A stretch of DNA of 64,000 nt from Malachius bipustulatus (GCA_910589415.1 OU342631.1:17980001-18044000); one strand, 5' to 3'; shown: positions 1 through 12,043, counted from the stretch's first letter. Notes: generated by a model not told the origin, from the sequence alone. Made by a program: numbers and translations.

Positions 1-731
1 ATGTTTTCGTTGGAGCAGCGTTTAAATGCATGTGTACGTGCAAACGGAGGACACTTCGAGCAATATTAGATAATCATTAGGTAATTTTATGTTAGGTATG
101 TTTTGTTCAATTACTTATGTTTTGTTATGTGTTGAATAGTTTTCTTGACAATAAATATTATTTAATTTTCACTTCGGATATGAAATGTCAAACTGACAAT
201 TAAGTCCAAAAATTAGTTTATTTAAATTTCAAAGCTACCTTCACAATTTTAATAAATGAAATTTTTAAGTGTATTTTGCATAAAGCGACTGACGTCCTGA
301 CACAAAATTGCAAATATCTCAAAAACGGACGCCTCTGGGCAAATTAAACAAGTATGGCTTTTTTATTGTAAAAAGACCGTTGATTCAGAAAAAAGTAATA
401 AGACATCAAAAAACCTAGCCCTTACTTTTTTAAAGAGTGAAAAGTGTCAAACGACCCCTGTTTCTACGCCACTGGCTTATTGAAATAAACCGAAAATTTG
501 TCTGATTATTGCTCTTTATAACTTGTTGTTACACACAAAAAATTGTCTCAGTTGGGTTATTGTTTCAACAAATATTAACAAAAGAGTGGTCTGTCGGTCG
601 ACTCTTTAACACCCTGTATCTCATCAATAAAGCCTTTTCGAAAAAAATTTTTCCTACATTTTCGTATTTTTTTAACTTTATCTACAAGTCCTCCAATTTA
701 TGGTACTCCATTTAGAAACACCTTGTATTTA
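1..731. repeat. Decayed repeat sequence with CACCCTG-type element ends
   Basis: No gene is visible. A CACCCTG followed by TA ends at 616, and a second, more diverged end (CACCTTG-TA) lies near 719-727, just before the foldback at 732. Both look like right ends of TA-inserting elements of the kind seen intact further on. The matching left ends are not in the window or have decayed. The short open frame at 509-715 lies in this repeat material and has no coding character. Confidence 0.4.
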
Positions 732-1616
732 CAGGGTGGTTTATAAATAATTCCATGCTCACGATTGGGATCTCCAGCTACGAGGTCGGTTAAATTAGAG
801 ACAAATTTTATACTTATTAAGAATCTGAAACAAAATGCAAGAAAATTTTAGCATTGCTGTTATCGAAAATAATTTTTTATAGGTTTACACTAAGTGGTGA
901 AGTGCCATTCATGTGAGATTTTTAAAAATTTTCAAAGCCGACCAGATTTTTCAGAGTCCACTTTTATTTTTCTTATGGCCGCTTATTATTATTTCAAGTC
1001 ATTCCATAAAAATCAAGGAAACAAAAAATCTGTCATATTCTAGAAAAATTCAAAGACATGTTTTATTGTGAAAAAAAACAGAAGTTTTTAATCGAATGAC
1101 GTCGTTATGACGTCGATATCACGTGATATTTACTTGCCTTATGTTTTTTGTGAAATTCTGTGAAAATAAAATTATTTTTTTTCGAAAAGAGAAAAATTAT
1201 ATTTTGATTTTTTCAATCTGATTTATTATTGGTTCCCTTGATTTGTTATACAGAATGACATGAAAAAGAATATAGCCATAAGAAAGCCAAAATTATACTA
1301 TTAAGACCCAAGGACCTAGTGGGCTTTGTACATTTTTGAAATGTCAAATGGATAGTTCTGGATGACTTGTATGTATAAACCTAAAAAAAAACAATTGGCT
1401 AATTTTCAATTATAAGAAAAATGGCTCAAATAAGAAAACCTCGCTTCTTCATTTACAAGGATATTATTTGAGAAATGTCTGAAGTTTTCCTAAATTTTGT
1501 TTCTGATTCTTAATAAGGTTAAAATGGCGCACCTTTTCTCTAATTTAACCGACCTTTTACCTCTTACCGTTTCATAAATCCCGATAAGTGAGCATCGACT
1601 TGCTATAACCACCCTG
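732..1616. mobile_element. Foldback element with CAGGGTGG termini
   Basis: The element begins CAGGGTGGTT and ends with the inverse, CCACCCTG, with TA on both sides (730-731 and 1617-1618), as expected for Tc1/mariner-type insertion. Both arms contain a GGTCGGTTAAATTAGAGA block in opposite orientation, and further arm pairs (around TCTTATGGCC and TAAGAATC) continue inward. No transposase frame is visible, so this is a non-autonomous foldback or MITE. Two TGACGTC motifs lie near its centre (about 1097-1115). Confidence 0.75.
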
Positions 1617-2339
1617 TATAAAGAAGGAAACAATCAACTATAAAATCTCTAGAATATTGATAATGCACTAGATAATTTAATGACAATCGAAAGCACGTTG
1701 CTTGTTGCTGTTACCAAAAAAACGTGCTTGAAAAATTGATACAAAATTATTATGCGTTTGTCAACGTTGGAGGGATGGTTTGTTAAGAAAAGTTTTAAAG
1801 TTTTGTGTCATAGTGACAACATCCCTAAATATTGTTTACAAAATTTAATATTTTTTCCGCAAATAGTTTCTTTCAATGAATCTGTTTTGAAGATACACTT
1901 GGTATACATGCGTAAACTTTCCCAAAACTTTGATTGAGCTGTAAATATTCCACCAGATTTGATGAGGATACTTTTTCAAGGATGTTTATGTTTCTATACT
2001 TATAAAATATACTGCGATGTGTTTTCTTCATCGCTAATTCTAACCATGGCGTGTATTAAATTATTCATTTAATTTGATCAATAATTATATTTAATTATCG
2101 GTTTATTTATTTATTTTGCAGGCGAATAGAGTATAGGTATTCGTAATATTTTATTGTGAAAGGTGAAGGTTTATCTTAATTATACAATTAACCAGTTGTT
2201 AGTATTTTTACACAATTCTTATCAATTACCACTCCGAGAAGTGCTTTTAAAGTGGATTTAATTTATTCATAACAATGGACAAATGAGGTTGGAAAATTGT
2301 AAAGATAATATTCAAAAATTCAGTCTAGATGTTAAAATA

Positions 2340-3079
2340 CAGGTTGTTATTTGAGGGTGTGTACTAAATTTAAAGGCGTACCTATTCCTGGACCATTTTT
2401 AAATCGAAAAGTTCATATAAACATGTCTCGTGAAATGTCTGGTTTTCAAGATATGCAGTGTAGTAATGAGAAGCTCATTTAGCTCCAAACTCGGCTCTAA
2501 ATAGATTGAAATTATCAAATCCAGTGGCGTTCCTGGAGACACCCTTACCAGCAAAGAAAAACGTACGCCCCTAATTTTTTTTAATTTTCATATTTTTTTT
2601 AAGAGTATGCAATTGAGAAAACTTTTATGAATGTTTTTCTATGTACTTTTATGTATGTCGAGTCGTTTTCTATAAAAAAAAACCGCTTCAAGGCATGTTG
2701 AAAAATTGAGTTAATGATTTTATTATTGATCAATTTTTAGACATGCGTTGAAGCGGCTTTTATTTTTTTATTTTTTTCTCGAAAAAGAAGTAAGATAGGA
2801 AAACAAAAAGAAACAAAGAGACACAAAAAGAGTTAAAAAAGTTGTATTATTAGCTGCTTAATCTGAAAAAATATAAAAAATTTAAAAAATCAGTGACATA
2901 GGTAAATTTTCTTTGCTAATGTTGGCTAGGGTGAAAAAAACAACTTCAACACCCTGTATCGTAAAAGCCAGATATTTGAGGACACATGTTTGCATGAACT
3001 TTTCGACTTAAAATTGGCCCTTAAATTTAATTAAATACCCCTTAAATTTATACATTATATACCTTTAAGTAACACCCTG
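2340..3079. mobile_element. Foldback element with CAGG(T/G)TGTTA termini
   Basis: The left end CAGGTTGTTATTTGAGG pairs with the right end, inverse of CAGGGTGTTACTTAAAGG, with TA at 2338-2339 and 3080-3081. The arms include an inverted block around AAAAGTTCATATAAACATGT (2409 on) and ACATGTTTGCATGAACTTTT (about 2984). The centre is a tighter hairpin at about 2680-2760, AACCGCTTCAAGGCATG against CATGCGTTGAAGCGGCTT. There is no coding frame. It is a separate insertion from its neighbours on both sides. Confidence 0.75.
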
Positions 3080-3094
3080 TAATTCTAAAATATA

Positions 3095-3974
3095 CAGGCT
3101 GGGCCACGGTATACGAAACGGAAGATTATGGCCGTGTCTCTGGATTTTAGGATCTTTTTATTTTTGGAGTGGATAGAGACCCGGCAGAGGTACGTTTTAA
3201 AATTATATTCATAATGTACAGGGTGTCCCAAAAGCATAAAACATATCAAAGTTATATTTTTTTAAACGGAATGCTCCTATGTTATTGCATTTTTAGATTG
3301 TCTGAAAAAAGAAAATAAGAGTGGCTTTTACAGTTGGTGTTTAAATTCAGAAGTTTTTGAGTTATAAACAAGTGAAAATCGTCATTTTTCAAGTTCAAGG
3401 CCCTGTACAACGAAAACGGCTGAAGATGGAGAAAAACGGCTTATATGTCCCTATTTTAACTTTTTATGTACTATCCTATGGTATAGAAACATTTGTGCTT
3501 TCTTTGATTTTTTTATTTGGCGACGCGTGGAGAAATCTCAGAATTTTTCAAATTTTTTATCACCCTGTATAAACATTTCATCTACATCGTAGGATAGTAC
3601 ATGAAAAGTTAAAATAGGGACATTTAAGCCGTTTTTCTCTATCTTCAGCCGTTTTCGTTGTACAGGGCCATGAACTTGAAAAATGACGATTTTCACTTGT
3701 TTATAACTCAAAAACTTCTGAATTTAAGCAACAACTGTAAAAGCCAATCTTATTTTCTCTTCTCAGACAATCTAAAAATGCAATAACATAGGAGCATTCC
3801 ATTTAAAAAAAACATAACTTTGATATGTTTTATGCTTTTGGGACACCCTGTACATTATGAATATAATTTTAAAACGTACCTCTGCCGGGTCTCTATCCAC
3901 TCCAAAAATAAAAAGATCCTAAAATCCAGAGACACGGCCATAATCTTCCGTTTCGTATACCGTGGCCCACCCTG
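3095..3974. mobile_element. Outer foldback element CAGGCTGGGCC...GGCCCACCCTG
   Basis: Inverted arms of about 125 bp (3095-3216 and 3853-3974) match closely, for example CCACGGTATACGAAACGG against its inverse, and TA flanks both ends. The arms meet at an ATAATG-TA-CATTAT centre that is occupied by a second foldback element (3219-3850). Without that insert the outer element would be an almost pure palindrome of about 245 bp. It is non-coding. Confidence 0.75.
3219..3850. mobile_element. Inner foldback element CAGGGTGTCCC nested in the outer one
   Basis: CAGGGTGTCCCAAAAGC at 3219 is mirrored by GCTTTTGGGACACCCTG ending at 3850, with TA at 3217-3218 and 3851-3852. Arms of roughly 250 bp pair through most of the element, including a TGAAAATCGTCATTTTTCAAG block and its inverse. 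The unpaired centre is about 3480-3590 and contains another CACCCTGTA at about 3562. The open frames at 3357-3572 and 3820-4011 lie in this repeat and are not genes. Confidence 0.75.
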
Positions 3975-4103
3975 TATAACGGCACTCTGTAGTAAAAAGT
4001 TTTTTTTATAAGCTTAGACTTTCAACACATTGATCTAATCAGAAACCTGAAGGAAATATTAGTCGAAATATTCATCAGGTTTTTTAGTCGATAGTACGGA
4101 GAC

Positions 4104-4280
4104 TTATCCCGTTGTGGAAGGTTCAGAATTATCATTCATAGAATCTTCGTGATCAAGACGAGGAGTGACTAACAAATAATTGGGTTTTCTCCTCAAGGCA
4201 TCAGAAATGTCTTGCTTCAAACCCAGGTCTTCATAAATTAGAGAGAGTTGTTTTGTTATGATGGGTATAAAGTGGTATTT
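4104..4280 (-). pseudogene. Unidentified coding-looking remnant
   Basis: The minus strand reads about 55 codons of balanced, hydrophilic protein-like sequence (including IYEDLGLKQDISDALRRKP and a Ser/Asp/Glu-rich tail) ending in a stop at 4104-4106. No ATG and no good splice acceptor precede it, and an in-frame stop lies a few codons upstream. A further snippet on the same strand near 4400-4430 reads FDPRLKQL in another frame, which vaguely recalls hAT transposases. I do not recognise the family. A decayed transposon or gene fragment is the likeliest reading. Confidence 0.25.
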
Positions 4281-6460
4281 GTTTTAGTCATAGAAATGTA
4301 GCCAGAAGTAAAAGAAATAAAAGATTCGTTCTAATTAAAGAGACACCAATGCCTAAGCTATTATCCAAGTTTGATAAAAGAAACACTCTACTGAAGCTGC
4401 TTGAGACGAGGATCAAATAGAAGCCTTTGGAGTCGACGTTGAAGAAATAAAGCCTACTTAAAACAAGAGAAATAACTTGGTTATATTATACGCAGTTTGA
4501 GAAAAAAGAAAACTCTATTTACTTCCCCATAAAATATAAGTAGACAAAATATTGGAAATGAATACTTTGCATTGCAAATTTTCTGGAATTTCCGCTATAG
4601 ATGAGTATAGGTATACTGCCGCTGTTTACTTTCTGTATCTTGTGGCAAGTGCTTTATAATCCATGTAGCTATAACCTACCGGGAAATGCCAATATTCATT
4701 ATAAAATGGGGCCACTGCACTCAAGTTTCAGGCAGTGGCAGTCAGTGGTGCTGGTGGGTGTTATTTATCCGGACTACTTCTACAGGCAAGTAAATTTAAT
4801 ACTTACACAACGATGGCTTCTTTATAATTTTGAGGCCTCGATCAGTGATACCTGTGGCTGTAATGAAGGTATTGAGTAGAGTGTCAAGTTCTGACGACTA
4901 GAAACGCTGAAGGGATCAGTCAGAAGTCAATGCCTTTCGACAATTCGGAACTCTTCTTTCTATGATGACCTCATTTAACATACCCGATCTCGTACTGGAG
5001 CTCCTTCAAAGCTGATAACGTGCAGTCTCCTTTCTTAATGATGAGTCTTATCTGCATTAATAGCATTACACTGTGAAAAAATATAGTTCAGAAAATATCG
5101 CGTGGAAAAAATTGATCCCAAACAAGAATAAATGGAGAGTATGGAGACCTAAAATATACTCTTTGTAAAAGTGACCTTAACCATCTTAGTGGAAAGCGCA
5201 AAAATGTGACACGTCCTTTATATAAAGCATAAGAAAAAATGGAATAGAATAATATGCTGAAATAAACCCAGCGGAAGATGTTTCTCTCATCCCAGAATCC
5301 TGTTTGCAATTTGCAAAACTCAGAAAAGAAACACAAGAAAAAAAGAATATCAGTAATGAGAATAATCTTAAAATCAAGAGCGGGTAAGAGAGTTGATGGA
5401 ATGGGGACGAAGGTAATCAACAAAACCAATCAAAATTAGTTTCCAAAGAATAAATTACTAGTAAGATAAAGGCGGTGATTACCAAAAGATGCCGGAACCT
5501 TTTGAGACATAACAAATATAAAGTAACTACTGCAAAGAAAAACGAAAAAAAATGGCAGTAATAATATCAAGAAACGTCGTTCTATAACCTCAGATTACAT
5601 CAAGATAAGGAAATTGGTTTACATGGCTGAAGTATAGAGAGCATGCAGTCTGAAGATGAAAGAAAACAAGGGATCAGATCTCAAGCAACGTCAGGGCCTG
5701 AAATTTAGTAACAAAACCAATTAAGAAGCGCAACAGCAACAATTAAAGCACTATGACAACTTTAATATCAAATACATAAGACTTGCTTAATTACTAGAAG
5801 GTAACAACTAATCAGCTAAATTTTAAAATAATTAGTCTGGTAGATAATGAAGTCTCGTTCTTAATTTATTTGAGCTGAATGAGTTAAAAAACATTCAGCT
5901 GATATCCGTAGAAACCTAGAAAAGCACATCAATAAGGCCTAATTAGTGCTCAATCATTACTTCAGACTGTGGCATTTTTTTGCAAATAGAGAGCTAAAAA
6001 TATCAACTGCGGAACATTTTGGCCTGTTTTATTGACGTCTGGAATACTTCTGACATACGTATTCGCTCAATATTTTCCTGGAGCAGCGAGATAATCTTTG
6101 AGATAAACGAGATAACGTCTTTGATAATCTTTTCGATCTTTAGAATTTCTATAGTTAGTAGGTACCTAAATGCGTATCCAGGGAAGATATCACATCTAGT
6201 AACTGGTGTTCACGAATTATATTTTTGTCACGAAAGGCCTTAGGACTTTCAATTTTGGTTCATCGCAGGATTTTGATAAAGACAAAGAAAACAGCAAATA
6301 TACAATCTCAAATAATGTCAAATTTTTTCCTAAAAATAATATGAACAAAAGCAAATATGCATGGAGACCAGGCAGATTAATCGTGTCCGACTGTCTGTCA
6401 TCTGTCACTTTGACAGTTCGTAGTCGTCATATTTCTATAATTAAATCAAAAAATGATTAG
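4281..6460. other. Intergenic stretch with no recognisable gene
   Basis: Open frames here (4601-4879 plus, 5088-5429 minus, 6019-6460 plus) are short, overlap one another and show no family motif. I searched for upstream aquaporin exons carrying the first NPA motif and found none. Any 5' exons of the aquaporin would therefore lie beyond the left edge, or were missed. Confidence 0.4.
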
Positions 6461-6469
6461 GCGTATTAA

Positions 6470-6611
6470 CGAGATGCTTCGTACATTCGTACTTTTACGA
6501 AATCATGACAGTTCGTAGTTTTATACAAAATTTAACAAATCTGATTGGTTATCTGAAGTACAAAGTGACGATTTCGTAAAAGTACGAAAGGATGAAATAC
6601 GAAGCATCTCG
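6470..6611. repeat. 142-bp imperfect palindrome (hairpin MITE)
   Basis: CGAGATGCTTCGTACATTCG at 6470 is mirrored by the arm ending CGAAGCATCTCG at 6611. The arms share CGTACTTTTACGAAATC against GATTTCGTAAAAGTACG, with small mismatches. The loop is about 50 bp. It lies roughly 140 bp upstream of the aquaporin exon and is probably a short non-autonomous element. Confidence 0.6.
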
Positions 6612-6751
6612 CGGATACGACCACCAGTGCATATCTCTTGAAAAACTCGAACAACAAAGAAAAGTGTAAAGATACTAAAACATCCTTGGATCATTCCTCA
6701 ATAACAGATAATTCCAACCAATTAACAGATCATATTAAAAAAAATTCTCAG

Positions 6752-7634
6752 GTGGTATTCTTGGATATTTGATGCTGGCAGCAATTACACCCAAGGATTT
6801 TTTATACAAGCACGAGTTTAGCGACTTTCAAAACAAGACAGTGGGAATTTGTCAAACAAGGATTAACAAAGACATCTCGCTCGTTCAAGGATTCTTCGCG
6901 GAATTTTTCGCTGTGCTTATAATCGCAATGTTTTGTGGCGCTGTTTGGGATAAGAAGAACAGTCAGCAGATTGGCAGCGCTGCTATTAAATTCTCTTCAT
7001 TAATAACAATACTCGTCTTTGTTCTGGGTAGGATTTTATTTTTTTATTTTAAATTCTAGAGAAGTTACCTTTTCACGATTATTAGACGCAGAATTGTTAT
7101 AAAATATTGCCCCAAGTTCATGCATACACTTGTTCAGTCGTAAATTTTCTGGTGTGCAAATATTTCAACTGTAATCGCAGTTAGCAATTAAAATTATGCG
7201 CTTATGGTAATATTTTACAACCGTAGAGTAACCGTGAAAAGTTAATGTTCATTACCAGTTTATTTGCATTATATTCATGAATTTAATTCATATTTTTAAA
7301 TCGATATTCATGTAGACATAGACAATGAGCATTAGATGTGGGTCATTTTTCTGGAACACATTGGAGATGGTGGGTAGCATATAATATTGGCGGATGTAAT
7401 AGCGTAATAATTATTCTAGCCAATTATACCGGTGCAAGCTTCAATCCGGCAAGAAGCTTTGGTCCAGCTGTGGTGTCTGGAGGCTGGGAAGATCACTGGG
7501 TGTATTGGATCGCTCCTATTTCTGGGGGATTTGTTGGAGCCCTCATTTACAGGTTGATCTTCTTGAAGTTCATGCCAATGAACGACTTAATAATCAAGAC
7601 TCCTGTAAAGGACGAGGTGGGGGAAGTACCTTAA
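6752..7634 (+). CDS. Aquaporin (MIP family), two 3'-terminal exons
   Basis: Membrane channel for water or small neutral solutes. Exon 6752-7027 follows an AG acceptor and encodes the end of TM3 ([14 protein letters not shown]), the extracellular loop and TM4 ([21 protein letters not shown]), then enters TM5. Exon 7420-7634 carries loop E with the second NPA box ([15 protein letters not shown], Arg of the selectivity filter included), TM6 ([17 protein letters not shown]) and a stop at 7632-7634. Joining 7027 to 7420 gives [11 protein letters not shown], which has the length expected for TM5 into loop E. An earlier acceptor at 7335 would add 28 in-frame residues and looks less likely. The TM5 filter position, usually His in water-selective forms, appears to be Val, as in insect entomoglyceroporins (inference). 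The N-terminal half with the first NPA box is not in view. A poly(A) signal lies near 7779. Confidence 0.88.
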
Positions 7635-8156
7635 AACTCAAGTACATTCAATAATTATTGTGATTTTCTAAATGTTTAATTGGTTTTGTTGGTTAATTTT
7701 GTTAGAAAACAGGCTAGTCAATAATGTTAAAACTTAGGAGAGTTAAGATTAATCTGTTTTTGTTTAATTTTGCATAAAAATAAAATAATACTGAATTATT
7801 TTTCGTTTTATATGTAATTTTTTTAAATATTGTAGTCCGGTGAATTTTAGTTATGCCCAAGTAAGATTCATGTGACTTCAGAGGTGCGACCTGTATAAAA
7901 CATTCGGTATAAACAGGGCGTAGCTTTTTTGAGGTAACTGCTTTAAAAACGTGATCTTGAGAGACTTTAACCGGCGATAACCATTATTTTTTGTGAGTAT
8001 CTCTATGTACCGTATTCGGCGCGTGTTAAATTTTGGGAGGAATAAGCACGGAACGTAGGCTAATGAAGTATTTGCAACTCACTGATGCGAGACGCTTGTA
8101 GGTTTGTGGAGAAACGTGAAAAGTCATTTAAATTCAGCTTTGAGTGGTATTAGACG
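7635..8156. other. Aquaporin 3' flank and intergenic sequence
   Basis: AT-rich 3' untranslated sequence follows the aquaporin stop, with AATAAA-type signals around 7779-7790. From about 7900 to the next foldback no gene or clear repeat is visible. Confidence 0.4.
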
Positions 8157-9074
8157 GAGAGCTGGCGACCGCGAGGTACTATGATCGTACCTCCGGCTGG
8201 AATTTTGTGAGGTGGTTGGCGGAACCAGCAACAGGTGTCATCCGCAAGGATTCAACACAAAACCACTGCAAAAGACACGTCAGACGACTCAAAGTCGAAG
8301 AAAATTTTACTCAAAAAATGTTCGTACCTCCGGCTGAAAATTTACGTATTACTTGTTTCAAGGTCATAGATAAAGTATGTAGTGTATGTAATGTGTGTGT
8401 AATGTAAGTATGTAGTACATAGATAAAGTATAGTGGTGACAGACGTCCTCAAACATGTCTTTTTTTTTTCAAAATTTTTTTTTGTTACCTCCGTCTGACA
8501 TTCTTACATATTGTCTTACAGACTTTTTTAAACACAAATAATAATTTCCAGATGAAAAAATCCCTGCGATGTCCCTCTGCAAAGCTGCGAAATTACTTAA
8601 ATTAAAGTAAATTTGCGAAATTAAATTTGTGAAAAAAAATCACAAGTTTGATGCGGGCAGTAATTTCGCGGCTTTGCAGAGGGATGTCGCAGGGGCCTTT
8701 TCGTCTGGCAATTATTATTTATGTTCAAAAAGGTCTCTGAGATAATATGTAAGAATGTCAGACGGAGGTAACAAAAAAAAACATTGAAAAAAAATTACAT
8801 GTTTGAGGACGTCTGTCACCACTTTAGCAGTGAGCTAGCCGTCTGGCGAATTACATACTTCATCTATGACCTTGAAACAAGTAATACGTAAATTTTCAGC
8901 CGGAGGTACGAACATTTTTTGAGTAAAATTTTCTTCGACTTTGAGTCGTCTGGCGTGCCTTTTGCAGAGGTTTTGTGTTGAATCCTTGCGGATGACACCT
9001 GTTGATGGTTCCGCCAACCACCTCACAAAATTCCAGCCGGAGGTACGATCATAGTACCTCCCGGTCGCCAGCTC
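8157..9074. mobile_element. Long inverted repeat with ACCTCCGKCTG motifs
   Basis: The left arm (GAGCTGGCGACC at about 8158, then GTACTATGATCGTACCTCCG) is mirrored on the right, ending CGGTCGCCAGCTC at about 9074. Pairing continues through a TCATCCGCAAGGATTC block and on to a centre near 8615 (GCGACATCCCTCTGCAAAGC-type sequence on both sides). The motif ACCTCCGGCTG/ACCTCCGTCTG recurs at several places in each arm. Open frames at 8144-8407 and 8835-9026 on opposite strands read nearly the same peptide because they are mirror images, so neither is taken as a gene. No clear target duplication was found. Confidence 0.65.
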
Positions 9075-12041
9075 TTAGTGTATATTTGTCAGTTTTCATA
9101 ATTGAATGAATACAACCTGATCTGATTGATTTGAGGTCTTTGTAGTAGAACATATTATATCCTAGAAATCCAAAGTTTCAATAAGATTGTATCAATTTTT
9201 ATGAAGTTGGTAACGATTTTATGTATAAACTGTGGTCTAACTTTGTTCATATTTGGTAATACACATTTATCTTCCTTCAGTTTCTGGACATAATCTGCTT
9301 CAATAATAACTGGACGAAAATAACACATTCTATCTCCGAATTGACAGATTTAAGAACAGAATTGTTACAAGAATAATAATAATAATAAGTCCTAAAACAT
9401 ATTCATTCAAAATTCTGTTTCCTTGTAAAAAAATTGTCTAAATAAACTTGGAAAATTTAGTCAAAGTAAACTCTGTTTTAAAAAGATCAACTCCCCAAAG
9501 TCGACAAACCTGTACTATTATAGGCATGACATAAGAAGAGCAAGAAACATTAAAACTACCTATTGTATTTCGTCTTTTGAAAAATAAATTAATTCCGTTT
9601 AAATCGTCAACTCGAACTCTAGAACTAAATGCAAAAAGGAAAAGCCGAGATAATTATAATTACACAATCTTCCGGTGGCTTAGTTTAATAAGGCGCACTA
9701 ATAATAATAATTGTATTCTACGTACAGAGGTTATTTTGTATCTAGAAATAAATTAAATAAATTAAATGAACCTCGGTGATTATCTAACAAGTAATTTAAT
9801 TTCATTTAAACATTGTTTTTTCCATTTTCTGTTGTCATGAACAAACATTAATTAAAGCGTTTGATTTAATTTATTTATACCATCAGCACCGGCACCATCA
9901 GTTTGCTCGTAATTATGTTGCATAACAAGTAAATGAAATTCATGAATATCCCAAATATACCAAAACACAATTTGCATTATTAATAATCGACCAATTAAAC
10001 AAATTATGTATGTATGCAACGAACTGGAAAGTCCTTTTTTCATTCTTAAAAAAATGTTATTTTTCGATATTTCACGCATAAGTATAATAATTATCTCTAA
10101 TGATAATTATCTAACATAAACAAGTGGCTTAGGTTAGCAAAAAGAATACTCACGATGATAAAATCATGTTACACAATGACAATAATAAAAGAAAATAATT
10201 TTCCCAAGTACTCTCTATAAGTATCCATAAAAAGTCACATATTGAGGTAAAAAAATGTCAGAACAACTGCTACGTCTTTTAATATTCCCAGAGCCTGGAG
10301 AGCTGTTAGGAAAAAACACGAGAAAAACAAAACAATAATAAAGGGAACAGGGTGTAGACAGGGCGAGGCTGGAAGAGGAACCGCCGCGAGGAACCGAACC
10401 GAGAGTTCTCAGAGAATCACCACGCAAGTGCAATATTTAGTTCTTGTGAACAAGCGGCTAATTTCCTTTTCATCAGGTTCTGTTTATCCCTGAAGGAGGT
10501 TTTATTAAAGGACATTTCTACAACTAGGCATCAAGCACTCTTGCTTTTATTTTATTACCGACTCTTTGAGATTAAAATATGTGAAGCGAGACTTCTTTAT
10601 CACTCTAAAAACTCCGGAGAGTTTCAAATAATCATTTTAACGTATTTTCTTACCGCTCTCAATCCCGATTTTCAACGTTTAGTGTCTCAATACTTGATGA
10701 AGTGACTAACTGAATGTTTTACACACGAGAGGACGGGAGGAGGTTCGGATGCCCTCCCTTATATTCCTTTATCCTCCCAGGCCGATTAGGGTAAAGACAT
10801 CACGGCTTTTCAGCCAACCCGTGAGGGTTCTGAGGGAAGAAGCGAAACCCTTGAAAGGTAGGGACATTCAACAGGCTCACACAGGACCATTGACTTCTAT
10901 TTAATCTAGATCTGATCTGAATCCAGATTAAATTATCTCCTCGTACGGAAAATCAAGTTAATTCTTTACATCTCAGATCACGATTTTTGTTGGAATTTAT
11001 TTGGTCGATAGAAAATGTAACAGAACACGAATTATTGTTCCTGTGAAACTCTTGTGCTGTTGTTATATCTTATTTATTATTTAGATGTGGCTACTAGACG
11101 GTTCTGGGTCATATGTTCAGAGCGGGAAAACAATTTTGCAGTGCACTTCCAGTACTTGGTCATGAAATATGACATAGCGGGATTGAACGGCGCGATTGGG
11201 GTTAGAGTGGATGTCGCTTCAGAATTGAAAGCAAACATTTATAGCTTTTAAAAATGCATAATATAACTCAACCGGTGTGTGATGATGGACGTTTAAATTA
11301 AAAGTTTTTATCTACTCTGGAGAAATAATATGCAATTTAAATTGAAATTGAAAGTCATGAATAGTAGTTGATACAATGATTAAAAAAAAAGAAATGGCAA
11401 ACAGATTCGTTCCAGCCCAATACCATCTGGTCCAGAATTTTATAATTTCTACAACTGATGGCGGTTTGTCCCTTGCCATGCATTGTCTTACCATTGCGAC
11501 TGAAAATATCAAATTTGGCCACTTAACGGAAAGAATAACTTGTTGTATCTTATAGTAATTCGGAGTCTTTGAGATTTTAAGGATTCCAAGAAGTCAAATA
11601 ATTATTATACCTTAAGACTAAGACCGGAAAAAATGCAACATTTTCATGACAATTTATTTGCGAGCACGATAATAATGTCTACTATAACAGTGACACGATT
11701 GAGTTTCTCTATCAAGGAGGAAGGATAAAAAATTCCTTCCACGGAAAGTGTTATGCTCTAGGGATGTTGCGCCATGGCCGCTTCAGTGAATCTGGATCTG
11801 TTCTGAAGTTTACAGTAAACTGTGAGTTTCAAAATGACCGAAATTGAGACGAGTTGATAAAATCAAATCATAGTCAAAGCTGAAGTTCGAGTAATCGGAA
11901 CAAACAAACTTACAGGAAGCTTTTCGTTTGTTCTTGTGGCACAGCTGACTCACCAAAATTACGTGACTGGTAACATTTACGTTTACTTAAAAGAAGTCCA
12001 AAAAACCCATCAATTGTTAGACGTTTTTCAGTTTTACGCTT
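9075..12041. other. Intergenic stretch with no recognisable gene
   Basis: An AATAAT microsatellite lies near 9374-9388. The rest is AT-rich, with a modestly GC-richer patch at 10730-10870. Short open frames at 9852-10433 (minus), 11054-11251 (plus) and 11312-11512 (minus) show no motif. I see no convincing exon. Confidence 0.4.
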
Positions 12042-12043
12042 AT

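Noticed and set aside
5088..5429. 113-codon minus-strand hydrophobic frame
   Set aside because: The hydrophobicity follows from A-rich sequence on the plus strand, and no membrane-protein family pattern is visible.
7338..7419. ATG at 7338 as a start of a separate aquaporin-like frame
   Set aside because: It lies between a splice donor and a better acceptor (7420). Splicing to 7420 gives the expected TM5-loop E length, so the ATG is intronic or at most part of an alternative exon.
8144..9026. Two opposite-strand frames reading the same peptide
   Set aside because: They are mirror images in a palindrome, so the duplicated peptide is a consequence of the inverted repeat and not evidence for a gene.
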